From contig CM055747.1 in assembly GCA_029465975.1 (NCBI GenBank), forward strand, positions 7,281,436 through 7,345,435: a stretch of 64,000 nucleotides of DNA, written 5' to 3'. The notes beneath the pieces were generated by a model. That model was not told where the DNA came from and did no database searches. It saw only the letters and a list, made by a program, of their open reading frames with translations. This stretch comes from Dallia pectoralis. Taxonomy: Eukaryota > Chordata > Actinopteri > Esociformes > Umbridae. Positions 15,360 to 30,276 of this stretch are shown piece after piece; the stretch's first letter is position 1; each line of letters opens with the position of its first letter. Both the position numbers and the translations under genes were made by a program.

Positions 15360-17346
15360 CTAAACCAAGTCAGCGAGGGCAGATGAGGGTCTATCTGTAG
15401 CCTCCGCCATGGTCAGGAATTCAGCCCAGTTCTGCCAGAAGCCATGCGTGTGGCTCGTGTCCACCACCAGGCCCCAAAGACGACTCTGGCCATTTCTCTT
15501 TCGCAGGGCAAGTTGTGCCTCCCGTTCCGTCACGTTGTAGCTGATGTTGACCACCTGCAGCACCAGTAAGTGTAACAGCCCCCCTGTGACAATACAGCTG
15601 TACCAGGCACAGGTGAAGCACAAGGCCGAACTGGAGACACAACAACATAGTTACACCACGGAAACAACAGACGTAACATCTTCTTATTCAGCTGCTTTCT
15701 TATTATTCTTACATTAAACACTCCGGCACCAATTACAAGTAACTTAAAACTGTTGGCAATTGACCTGTTACAAAAAAGTAAGCGGTGGTGATTGTTTACG
15801 TGAATCGCAAATAAACCAAAAGTGATAAGCGGACTGTAATATATGTAATAGTATTTTTTTAACCAAATACCAGATGTTGTAGTTTACCTGTACTGACTGT
15901 AGACTCCCGGGCAGTAGAACAAGGCGGTCAACAGGCTCTGTCGAGGACACACGCTGCGCAGCACCAGACTGATCCCATACAGAGAGGTCAACAGGAAGAG
16001 GAGCAGGGTCAGCAGGAAGTTGCGATGATTGGCCTGGCCAACACAGCTGTTTATCCTGTCTCAGCAGTCAAAACACACACACAGACACAGAGTGACATGC
16101 TCGATTAAAATGTTTGCTGTGGTTCCCGTGACAACTCCATTAGCATGAATGTGAGATCCTACTCTATGTGTGTGGAGGTGAGGTTGGTGTTTGTATCTAA
16201 ACGCCATAAGTAACAGATTGCCCCGGTTGGAGGTGGACCCACCCTGCTGAGGGCTGAACCCCTGTGGGCCCGGCACATGTCACCACAGCCGGTTGTTATT
16301 TCGTGACGTCTTCTCAGTGTGAAACTTGGTGAGGTCATTATGTGTACACAAGTATTATATGAGGTGGTTTTCTGTGTGTTTGAGGACAGGCACCATCGTG
16401 TCACTGGTAAACTACTGTGGAAATAACACGATAAGCAGCCAGCCACAGGAGGAAACAAATAATAAAAACCCACCAGATGCAGTGGTGGTCCAGACGCCGG
16501 ACACATTTTCCACAGATGCGGCAATGTCCCGCCCGCGGTGGCCGCACGGCTCTACACAGAGAGCACCTGGTTCTCTTCACTGCAGGAGACTGTGTCCGCT
16601 GTTCCACCGGATTCGCCGGCGTCTCCGACTGATCCGTTTCATTCAGAGCGGAAGCTTGTTTGTCAGACGGCCGGTTGAGAACGGGGCTCGTGGCGCGTAT
16701 GTCCGTCTGGGCCAGCGGCACAAAACCCGGCGCCCTCTTGGTGCGCACCAGGGAAATTAGGGTTAGGATCACGCCCGTTGTTACTGTGACCAGCTGTACG
16801 TGAGTCACGTCCCCACGAGGCAGGATTTCGGTCACAAACAGGAAGTACATGTAGGCTAGGGAGAAGAGTGCCAGGCTGAGGAAGAAGAGGGTGCGACCCT
16901 TCTTCCTGTGAGTTGCGTAGTAGTACCACAACACCAGGCCAGGCAGAATCGTCAGGACGACCAGGCCTAGCAAGAAGTGCAGCGCTGCTAATCGCAATAG
17001 CACAGGAAGCAGAACCAGAGCCGGAACTGTGGAGATCTCAACCCGCCCGTCCCCCGCTAGTAGTTTCACCCTGAGCCGGTCCATCAACGCACCAAACACA
17101 GGTAAGACGCAGTCGGGTTTCTGAGGCTCACCTTTCAGCCACCTGGACAGGGAGACAGAGAGAGGAGGGGGTTAATCCAGAGTTTAGCAGGCCTGTCATG
17201 ATCCACCACTCAATTCCACCACCATACCTGCTGCAGGCTTCATCCAGATCTTCACAGTCACAGCAGCAGCCATGCTGGTCCACATCACACTCACAGCAGC
17301 ACATGGGGTCATCTGGTTCTGGAGGCTTGAACTTCTCCCATTTCAT
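15360..17346 (-). CDS. zdhhc23: Palmitoyltransferase ZDHHC23
   Basis: Four coding exons: 17346-17228, 17142-16474, 16055-15888 and 15630-15360. They total 1227 nt, 408 aa (human 409), with phase 2 at all three junctions. The N-terminus carries a Cys-rich motif (PMCCCECD, CCCDCEDLDEAC). Hydrophobic helices follow, including VLLPVLLRLAALHFLLGLVV, and the cytosolic zinc-binding DHHC domain has CSLCRAVRPPRAGHCRICG, then CVRRLDHHCIW. The exon 2/3 junction falls right after DHHC-IW. Two more helices follow, then the conserved VVNISYNVTERE tail. The DHHC cysteine is acylated and passes palmitate to substrate cysteines; the family acts in Golgi/ER membranes. The start is the first ATG in frame and aligns with the human Cys-rich start region. 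All catalytic residues are present. Confidence 0.97.
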
Positions 17347-17502
17347 TGTGGCGATTCACAAATTATCTAGAAATTAACAGCAACAATGAAGAGGCACAGT
17401 CAAACCACAAGTTGACTGAACAAAATGCAATTTTCTTATGGAGAAAAAGAATGTACACCCTTTATATATAGAAAGATAGATAGAAAGACATATAATCTAA
17501 TG

Positions 17503-18291
17503 TCTAATAACTGAATACGGTCTAATGACTGAATACGGTCTAATGACTGAATACCGTCTAATGACTGAATACCGTCTAATAACTGAATATCGTCTAATAA
17601 CTGAATACCCTCTAATAACTGAATATCGTCTAATAACTGAATATCGTCTAATAACTGAATATCGTCTAATAACTGAATACCGTCTAATAACTGAATACCG
17701 TCTAATAACTGAATATCGTCTAATAACTGAATATCGTCTAATAACTGAATATCGTCTAATAACTGAATATCGTCTAATAACTGAATATCGTCTAATAACT
17801 GAATATCGTCTAATAACTGAATACCGTCTAATAACTGAATACCGTCTAATAACTGAATATCGTCTAATAACTGAATATCGTCTAATAACTGAATACCGTC
17901 TAATAACTGAATATCGTCTAATAACTGAATATCGTCTAATGACTGAATACCGTCTAATAACTGAATATCGTCTAATAACTGAATATCGTCTAATGACTGA
18001 ATATCGTCTAATAACTGAATACCGTCTAATAACTGAATACCGTCTAATAACTGAATATCGTCTAATGACTGAATACCGTCTAATAACTGAATATCGTCTA
18101 ATAACTGAATATCGTCTAATAACTGAATACCGTCTAATGACTGAATACCGTCTAATAACTGAATATCGTCTAATAACTGAATATCGTCTAATAACTGAAT
18201 ACCGTCTAATAACTGAATACCGTCTAATAACTGAATAACGTCTAATAACTGAATACCGTCTAATAACTGAATACTGTCTAATAACTGACTT
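17503..18291. repeat. 18-bp minisatellite, about 44 units
   Basis: The unit is TCTAATAACTGAATATCG with variants: the seventh or eighth base is A or G (TAATAACT/TAATGACT) and the last triplet is CCG, TCG, CGG, ACG or CCC. Because 18 is a multiple of 3 and one frame on each strand lacks stops, long artificial reading frames appear on both strands. The array starts 157 bp upstream of the zdhhc23 start codon. Confidence 0.97.
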
Positions 18292-18299
18292 AAAGATGT

Positions 18300-20825
18300 C
18301 CTTGGAGTCAATAAGAAGCTATGGGGTACATCATGGGATCTGATTTACAGGCCTCTCTTGACACAATCAATGAGGTGGATTAGTCATCGGTCTGAATGAG
18401 AACTTTGACATTATTATTGCGCATTGGTTTAGATTCTAGTTTTTAATATATATATTTTTTATTTCACAAATGTGTTTTGTCCATGACTGTAATGTTGTAC
18501 AATGGCATAGCACAACATATTCGATGAAGTGCAATTACATAATTCAGGTTGCACTGCAAAAGCTGTTATTAAACCCAACATATGATAGTAATCTGCCTCC
18601 CTTATAGCCATAATTCAAAGACCAACAAGCCTTTTAGTCATTTGCAAAAAAAAACATTTCATGATTTGCAGACACTTCCTTCTCTAACGTTTAGTTGACT
18701 GAAACGGGTCCATTACTTGCATCAAGCATTAACACACTCACATTGATTTTATGTATGTACACACACACGCGCGCGTACACACGCGCACACAATGTTCTAG
18801 CTGTAACAACCAGATTTACTAGACTCGCATATGCCCCATACAAGGTGACATGGGATTTGATAAACTGGGTTTTTCAGTTCGGTAATAGAATCAATCAAAA
18901 AAAAAGGTTTTTGATTTCCAGTTTTACAATTAGCTTCCTTCCACTAATGTACATTTCTCTTTTAGAAATCAGGCCACACCGTCCCTATGGGCAGACCTAT
19001 CTGGGCCAACTATACCGGGTCCCTAAGCATTACTATCCGACTGAGAGATGGAATCCGGTAGTTGGAATAATGTTGTTGTTGGTTTTGTCTACACTTGACC
19101 TACTATTACTACACAACTTAACGGCGAGTAACTGCAGACTAATATTTTATGTTTAGGTTAACTTGACTAAATTAGACTATAGTGACATTCAAAACAGTAA
19201 AAAAGGTATGCATGTAAGAAAAGCATACATTTGACAAAGTAAACAGCACGTGTTCAAACCAAATATTATATTGCTTAATTAACATGTGACCTATAGCTAC
19301 TTATTGTTACAAGTCTGTATAGCTTATTGCCTGTGTAAATAGCATGTCGTGTAATAGGTATAGTTTAACTTACCTTTTTAAATAAATGGTTTTGATGCTA
19401 CTTACCTCTGGGTTTTGGGGAGAATCCTTAAGATGCAGGTTCCAATAGTTAAAAGAACATTTTTCCTTATTAAATGTTTTCCTGTAACCTGCTGTATTTC
19501 GAAACAAGAGCACCGCGTATCAGGTGTGTTTATTATAGGTCCAACAATAAAACCAATTCCGCACGATAATTATGTGCGCGCGAATTCCAGGTAAATTATA
19601 TGTGGCAGCCTGGCAGGTGTGACATACCATTAAAAAACGTGTTTTCTTGTGCGATCCGGTAATCATCCGCTTACGGTGAAAAAGTTTCTTCTGATCTTAT
19701 TTCGGTGGAAAAGCAATGACCAGCAGCCCGTTTATTACAATAGGACTTGCCCACTGATCGGGTTGGGTAACATAACATTGAGAGGGTACATTGGCATGTC
19801 TAGTGGTGGAAGCGACAGCATGTGTCACCACTTCACGCACCAGGAGAGTTTGGAAGGGTAACCTGGTTTAAATAGCTTAAATGGTCTCCTGGAATTGCAA
19901 TTCAGCAATGGGGGTGGGCATTCTGTTATATGTGCTGTGTTAAACAGCAAGCTAAAAGCTTTGTTGGTCCTTACTTGTCCCAGACGACTCAACACTTAAA
20001 TCTACCTTAATGCTGCGCTCAAACTGATGCTCCTGAGACATTTAATAGCTTATTAATTATGAAATACTTTATAGACGAGAGAATGAATATATCCCTCTAA
20101 ATACATGATGTTAAGCTACCTTCCCTCCGCCGTCATGCGTAAGGCCTAAAGGCTATACACAAAAAGGTTGCAAAGTGTTCAGTGAATCACCTCGGTGGGC
20201 AGAACTGTTGTCTTGGTTACCTTCTGTGCTGTTTTGTTTGGCTGTCACCTTTCCTTGTCACCGCAGCTACATGGTGAGTGTGTGCAGCCTTGTCCCTGAC
20301 TGTGAAAGATAACACTGGTGTGTTTAAAAAGACAACCAGGCCTGACAATCCACTCTAAATCCAGTGGGGTTAACTCGGGAGAGATATCCCGGTGACATGC
20401 AATCCTGCATGAGGAGCGGGAAGATCAGCGCTACAGCCCCACCCTTCGGCATCATATTTCCTCCAGCCAGCAATATCACCCTTCCCCACACTCCGCTTTA
20501 GAGAATACTCTGGAAGAGAGTCCTAGGGCGCGTGTAATGGGAACGACAAGTCCAAATATGTGTATTTGTTCCCTTTACACGTAGCGCTCCGCTTACACAC
20601 GGTGTCATCATAAAAGGTGTTATCAACCTGCTGACCTGAACTACATCGAACGTGAAGGGCAGCATATGGAAATACAATTATAGTTTGAGGTTCCTGAATC
20701 AGGAATTACAACAACAAGCAACTCAATCAAACTATTTACACATAGTCCAGTTTACATTACAAACATTATAAAACTATTAACTTTCTAATATGTAACATTT
20801 GCATATTTACATTTTCCTTAACCAT
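18300..20825. other. Intergenic, no gene recognised
   Basis: The 153-residue open frame at 18,695 has no domain, begins in (AC)n/CGCG sequence at 18,760-18,790 and lacks splice support. A mixed alternating purine-pyrimidine tract (ACACACGCGCGCGTACAC) at 18,762 could adopt Z-DNA. Nothing else is assignable. Confidence 0.5.
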
Positions 20826-20828
20826 ACA

Positions 20829-21490
20829 CTGACGAGCCACAATATTATGATGCCAATTAACTTAGATCATTCCCTAATAGGAGCACATGTCCATGTCTGG
20901 GTAGATTAGAATGTTAGCGAACAATCAGTTCAGTCATTGTGTTGGATGCAGAAGAAATGGCAAGGGACAAATTGTTATAGCCAGACGACTGGGCCAGAAC
21001 ATCCCTCAACTGGCAAGGCATGTGGGGTGCTCCCGGTCAACTGTGGTGAGTACCTGCAGACAGTAATCCAAGGAGGGACAAACCGGCAACAGTGTGTGCC
21101 TGTGGAGCACACAAGACTCAATGATGTGCGATGTTAACGAAGGCTATCCTGTCTGGTTCGAACCGACAGGAGATCTACTGTGGCAGAAGTTACAAAGACC
21201 TTTAATGATGGTTATGGCAGGATTGTGTCACAACAATCGTGCCATAACCAGGAGCAAAAAAGCTTAATCTGTGCATCTGTGGAATGTGCTGTACCAGGAA
21301 GTCCAATCCATGGCAACTCCACCTGGCAACTGACAGGACTTGAAGGATCTGCTGCTATTGTCTTGGTGCCAGATACCACAGGAGACCTTTACTGGTCATG
21401 CAGAGTCCATGTCTCAGTGGGTCGGCGCTGTTTTGGCGGCACTCTTGAGGACCAATAGCATATTAGGCATAATGTGTGGTCAGAATTATT
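20829..21490 (+). mobile_element. Tc1-like transposon with internal deletion
   Basis: The left edge reads CTGACGAGCCACAATATTATG and the right edge CATAATGTGTGGTCAG, an eroded inverted pair. Inside, the plus strand encodes the DNA-binding helix-turn-helix (AGACGACTGGGCCAGAACAT, then CCCTCAACTGGCAAGGCATG). The middle catalytic part is missing, and the remaining 3-prime part is frameshifted. Non-functional. Confidence 0.7.
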
Positions 21491-21494
21491 TGGC

Positions 21495-22350
21495 TTACTG
21501 TGTATATATGTAAAATAATAATACAAAATATAACATTATAAACAGAAACATACACACACACACACACATATTACAGACGAATGTAGACATCAGCTTTTCC
21601 ACCAGAAATGTTTACTCTGGCGATGCTCTGTAGATGACCTGAATCAATAACCAGGACGACACTCCCCTCTTCCCCTATGGACCGTCTTCCCATTAGCCAT
21701 GCTGTCCGGAACCCAGCAGCAGCTAAAACATCTACATCATCTCAGCCCTGTCAGATAAAGATACACTAATCTATTTCAGTGGGGTTCATGCAGACAGTAG
21801 CTGACATTATCAAGGGCAACGTCTGACCAGCACGTGTGGCTTCTGTCTGCTTTAGTGATCTGAGCATGTGTAGAACTGAGGGTCAATATGGGAGTTTAGG
21901 ATGGCCCTGTAATGGCTTCTGCCCACACATTATTACTTGAAGTCACCACTGAGGGGCCCCAGATACATGGGTAACTCTGAATTTCCTCACAATATTGTGT
22001 TTTTCATACAGGCAGGATAAAGCATTTGTTCGTCATTGCCATTTTGGCAACCAAGAGATAATTTGGTATTATTTTTTCATTGACTTCCTTTGAAATTGTC
22101 ATGACATTAATAAACACATGCAGAATGTGTTATCTGTCAAAACGGTGTAGCCGTGTATCTCTGCCTTCCTCAGATTGGTTGTCAGTCTACTGCAATTGTC
22201 CGTCATTCACCGACACCCAAGGAAACTAGCCGCTGGACCAGTCAAGAGTATGTTTCAGCGAAGAGGGGGAAGAGGGGCCACGGTGGGGATTGGTTGTGGA
22301 TGTTCGGTTCAGAGGCTCTTCTTTCCAAATCATCCGTCAGTGCCGCCGAG
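21495..22350. other. Intergenic upstream of the V-set gene
   Basis: There is a short (CA)n at 21,551-21,567; no gene or promoter motif could be placed. The open frames at 22,153-22,660 on both strands are shadows around exon 1 of the V-set gene. Confidence 0.45.
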
Positions 22351-22364
22351 AACCAGAGAGGATT

Positions 22365-23610
22365 ATGGGCCCCTTGCCTTTTCCCCAGCCTTCTCTCATC
22401 CTGGTGCACCTGCTTCTCGCCACGCTCGCAGGTACGTCCCCACTCCACCCGTTTCTCAAACACAGGCATTGCCACCTTATCCACACACGCAGACGTGCCT
22501 CGAGGGAGAGCGCAAACTTTGATACGTAGGTATAAACACAGATGCGTATTTGTACAAGCAATAAGCTGTCCACGTGCACGGCCCTCGGGTCACAGTGATG
22601 ACAGAGACATATTACAGACAGAGGAAGTACTGTGAAACACACCACCCTACATACTCCCACCTCTGTCTGACACCAATGCCATGATTGTCCATATCTTTAT
22701 AAATACCTCGATGTGTATTACAGGTCCTGTATTGTATGTTTACTGTATTGTCAAGAAAAACAGCAGGCCAATCAAGCATAAACAAGCACTGTTGAAACCT
22801 TACATGAAATCAAGTGGGGGGGTTTTAAACCTGAAAATCAAGTGTGTTTTTTTTTTGGCCAAATTAGCCACAAACACCACAACATGGATTCTGAATAGTT
22901 TGGTTTTGGTTTGAATAACTTACGGCGGAAAGTTCAGAACTGTGAACTAAAATGGTGAACAGCACAGTGACCCTTTAATCCATGTGACTTTTGTGTGTCT
23001 AATTTTAGCGGGGAGAAACTTACAGTAGTGTCATCACTCTACCAGACTATTTTTAGCTTTCGGACTGATGGTTGTCTAAATTATGTCCCCTTGTTTGAAA
23101 GGTGGGATTCTCTGTCTCGTATCATACAGCGATGAAGCCTCTCTGCCAAACCTTGCTGAGGATACTGGCCATACCAAAGACCCTGTGACAAAACTCATGG
23201 CAGTGACAGCCCTGTCTAAGCCCGGCCCCATGACAGAAAACACCTCACTGTCTACCGACTTCCATGTGGATGGAAAGGGACTATTGGTGCAGCAGCAGCC
23301 GGACAAACAGAAGGCCATGAAGGGGGACGATGTGGTCTTTTCCTGCTTGCTGTTCGGACATGATCCAGACAACGTATCGGTGCAGTGGGAGGTCCAAGGA
23401 TTCAAAGAGAAATACAACGTACTACAGGGGAACCGGACGTCCGAGGACACGTTTGTGGGCCGCGCTTTCCTCTCCGGGAACCCAAAAGCTGGGGATTTCT
23501 CCATGACGCTGAAGAAGGTGTCGCGAGTAGACCCAGGCATTTACCACTGCGTCCTCACTTTCCAAAATGGCAGCACCGTGGAGGGGAGGGGCACCAAGCT
23601 CAGCATATGA
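22365..23610 (+). CDS. Unassigned secreted-type single V-set immunoglobulin protein
   Basis: Two coding exons, 22365-22431 and 23102-23610 (576 nt, 191 aa), joined in phase 1. Exon 1 is a signal peptide (MGPLPFPQPSLILVHLLLAT...). Exon 2 starts with a linker of about 75 residues that contains a lone Cys. It continues into a V-set domain with VVFSCLLFG (B strand Cys), VQWEVQG (C strand Trp), FSMTLKKVSRVDPGIYHC (E/F strands with the second Cys) and GRGTKLSI, a J-like G strand, then stops. Four N-glycosylation sequons are visible (NTS, NVS, NRT, NGS). No membrane helix or second Ig domain exists. A donor shortly after the stop (about 23,621) and an acceptor near 23,900 suggest a 3-prime UTR intron. 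The E-F region recalls B7/butyrophilin or NKp30-type domains, but the family is not settled. Closeness to tigit may be shared origin or chance. Confidence 0.75.
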
Positions 23611-23621
23611 GAGGACACAGG

Positions 23622-25440
23622 TCAGTGAATAATGCTTATTTCGCTGGCTGAGAATACAATCTCAGCACTGCTATAACACCTGCAGCCGGATGGAACAGAA
23701 TAACCAGGACACTTTTATATATATATATCTACATACATACAACCGCACTGACAGAAACGGCAGAGTAACACAGCCTTGTGCATGGTTCTAGAGTGGTACA
23801 CAGCTCATCCTCCAATATGTTAGTATATATATCAACCACTAGCATGGTTCCAGATTATGGGCCTTATTAAATGTCTCTTACCGGGTTCCCCTTCACAGGT
23901 CAAGACACTCATCGCTGTGACAATGGCACGATTTAAAGACAAGCTGCGTTGTCTGAGGAAGTGAGATGCTGCTTTTGTTATGCAAGATTGAGGCTTTACT
24001 TGTAAACTATCCAGTTCTCTTCACTTCACAAGCGCAGTCTAAGAACATCAAACTGACTCGTGTCCCAGAAATGTTTTTAATTAGATCAATGTCAGAGGGT
24101 TGTCAGTTATGAGCATTAAACGTTTCCATTTGTTTCTTGGTTTGTTGAGGTATATATACCCAATTGGCCTGAATGGTAGAGGACAGATGTTTCTCGCTGT
24201 CTGCTTTTAAGCATATTCCCTTGAATCAAATGTTAATGTGCACCTCCCAAGGTACCAACTCCATACCAGAAACATATATGACGCAGTGCTATGGGCTTCT
24301 TTAAAATTACGCATTAAGTATAAGGAACAGGGATCGTCTATGTGATTTTTACACATAATGCAAGTTGTTAAGGATTTATACAAGCTGATGTTGATTATAT
24401 TTAACGTATCCAATCACTTACACATTCTGGCTGTGACGTAACCATTTTCTGTTTTGAGTCTAAAACTGAAATATGGAGGAGATATAGGAAAAACATCCAT
24501 AACTTATAAGATTATATACCATTGTGATTATATACCATCAAGCCATTAATACATTCACGTGAATACTATGTCTACAGTCTAACTACCATAAAAACAGGGC
24601 AAATAACTTCTCATTAATTTATTTTCTTTAGACTCCACACATATGACATAAATACAACCACAACCAACAGACAACAAATGCCACAACCAATTCTAATGCA
24701 ATGCACACACACAAACACATGCACACACACACACATATATCCAACTCACACAACACAAAAAAGAACAACATAAACATCAACGTCAATATATCCAGAGTTA
24801 AAGGAATAACAAAAATCACATCTGAGAGGCTGGTGAGAAGAAGAGGTTCTCAACCTCCTGAAACAATCCAGTCCCTCCCCCTTCACCACAGCGCATGTTC
24901 CCATTTTCCGATTTCCCATATCAATTTTTGCGGGTCACACTCGGTGACACGTGACTGGTGGGCGTGAACCTATGTTGCCGCCCAATGGCAACACAGGACC
25001 AGGGCAGGGGGTTGACAGGCTGCAACATGCGCCGCTTTTGTGTGCTCTTCATGGGTGACAGCGGGGCTGGAGGCAGAGGAGAAGCTCATCCGTGCAGCAC
25101 TTGAGTCGTGGATGATGGTTTCGCTAATGCTAGTAGATGCGTCTGTGGTCGCCGCCGCCTCGCGTACCACAAAACCTGGTATTCAAGTTTAACCGATAAA
25201 GAAAGTGTCGATTCCAGCGCCGGCTTGCACGCAACGATACGTTTGGATAAAGAGAGCATGGGTGTAAACGGAGGAGTAGAACTGAGGAATGGAATGTGGA
25301 GGAGTGAACACTTAGGAATGACTGAGGATGGTCACTGTGGAGAGAAGACGTGGCCCATCCAAACATTCAGGAAGCGTGGCCCCTGAGACAGGTGCTGGAA
25401 CCTGGGAGGGCTCAGGTGACAGGGGGGGACGGAAACCGGC
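23622..25440. other. 3-prime regions of the V-set gene and atp6v1a
   Basis: This stretch holds the probable 3-prime UTR exon of the V-set gene (acceptor TTCACAG near 23,899) with an ATTAAA near 24,115. It also holds the likely long 3-prime UTR of atp6v1a, read leftward from 25,441, including a (CA)n tract at 24,701-24,735. On the minus strand an AATAAA lies at 24,618-24,623, which would give that UTR roughly 820 nt. Confidence 0.45.
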
Positions 25441-29139
<3,699 letters not shown>

Positions 29140-29348
29140 CCTAAGTATGAATAAGTGCTAAATGTAAAGACAAAAAAGCAGAACACAAGTCATGTGACAC
29201 TAAATAATGACTGGGCAAATATGCAAGTACAGTTACAAGTGAAACCGTTTGATGTAAGCAGTTACAGAAATCGCAAAAATACGAATTTACAAAATAATAC
29301 CCAAATATCATTTGGTGTAGACATTGTTAGCTACTATATATCTGCCCG

Positions 29349-29374
29349 GAGAGAGAGAGAGAGAGAGAGAGAGC
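29349..29374. repeat. (GA)n microsatellite
   Basis: A run of about 13 GA units in the 5-prime UTR intron of atp6v1a. Confidence 0.9.
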
Positions 29375-29722
29375 TTCGCTACAACACTAGTTGTAGTACA
29401 TCACCTGTCTCACAAAACAACATACCAGCTAGGAAACTAGACTGAACATACAATAGACAATACAATGACAAAATAAAATGAACGAAAGTCGTACTTTAGT
29501 TGTTTTTCACAAACACGCAAACCGTTTAGTTACTAGGTACGTCGCTAGTTAGTTAGTTAGCTAGCTAGCTAGCTGAGCTAAACGCAGTCAGTCTGGTGAC
29601 AGCTAGCCTGCATGATATAAGGGTTAGGTAATCTTCGTGTTCAAAAATGTAAAAGCCTAATGTAATTAATTACAATTAATATGACCAAATAAAACCAGAA
29701 TAACGTGATTCGGAATAATTAC

Positions 29723-29930
29723 CTACTTCTGTTACTGTTCAGTGATCCAGGGCCCAATTCAATGGACAGCGCAATGTATGTTAGAAATGGATGAGTACAC
29801 TGGTCAGCTGACAGGCGCAAGACCAACTTGGGAAACAACCGCCATTGTGGCTCAAAATCCTGCTTTAGATTAACAGAGCGCTGCTCCGGGCGCCAAAATG
29901 GCGGAACAGAACAACAGTTTCTTTCCTCTT
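29723..29930 (-). promoter_or_regulatory. atp6v1a: atp6v1a promoter and untranslated first exon
   Basis: On the minus strand AGAAGTAG followed by GTAATT (donor at 29,722-29,721) fits the end of a noncoding first exon that splices to the acceptor at 29,142-29,141. Upstream, at 29,892-29,905, is a GCCAAAATGGCGGA element. This is a good YY1-type motif typical of TATA-less housekeeping promoters, with a second GCCATTG nearby and a CpG-rich GCGCC patch. The exon boundary is seen; promoter activity is inferred. Confidence 0.6.
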
Positions 29931-30276
29931 TTCACGTCAAATGCGTCGGTGGACTCGTTCCAATATCGTTAAGGTAGTATCCTTGTCTGCTTTCCTCAAC
30001 GAGGAAGTCTACTTTGACACGGTGCAGATAATGCGTGGTAAAACGCAAATATTTTAACTGCTCAACTATCCTAAGAGATTTGATCAAAACAATACGTGTG
30101 TCTTGTAGGTCTCCATGCAACAGTCTTTCCAAGAATGGACTAAATTTGTATGGCACGAATTATGGAGAGAACCAAGACATCCACAGTACAGAACCCACTA
30201 ATGCAGTTATGATGCGACACACTACGTGAATCCAATGTAAGCGAAACAGTTCAGTTTAGATCAGGGGTGGGCAAAC

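Noticed and set aside
16326..16760. 144-residue plus-strand frame
   Set aside because: It is antisense to zdhhc23 exon 2, which is a full-length homologue with catalytic motifs.
17436..18311. Long repeat proteins (LITEYR on plus, GIQLLD on minus)
   Set aside because: They are the two-strand translation of an 18-bp minisatellite, with no promoter, start context or splice partner; repeat variation does not favour synonymous change.
18695..19156. 153-residue plus-strand frame
   Set aside because: It begins in AC/GC simple sequence, has no domain, mixes hydrophobic and random segments, and lacks splice signals.
22153..22660. Overlapping frames of 80-160 residues around exon 1 of the V-set gene
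   Set aside because: Shadows of a GC-rich exon. Only the 22,365 ATG gives a signal peptide and a phase-matched donor.
29899..29975. ATGGCGGAACAG... as the start of a plus-strand gene
   Set aside because: A stop comes after 24 codons, no convincing donor precedes it, and the ATG is part of a YY1 promoter motif. It is kept only as a possible uORF.
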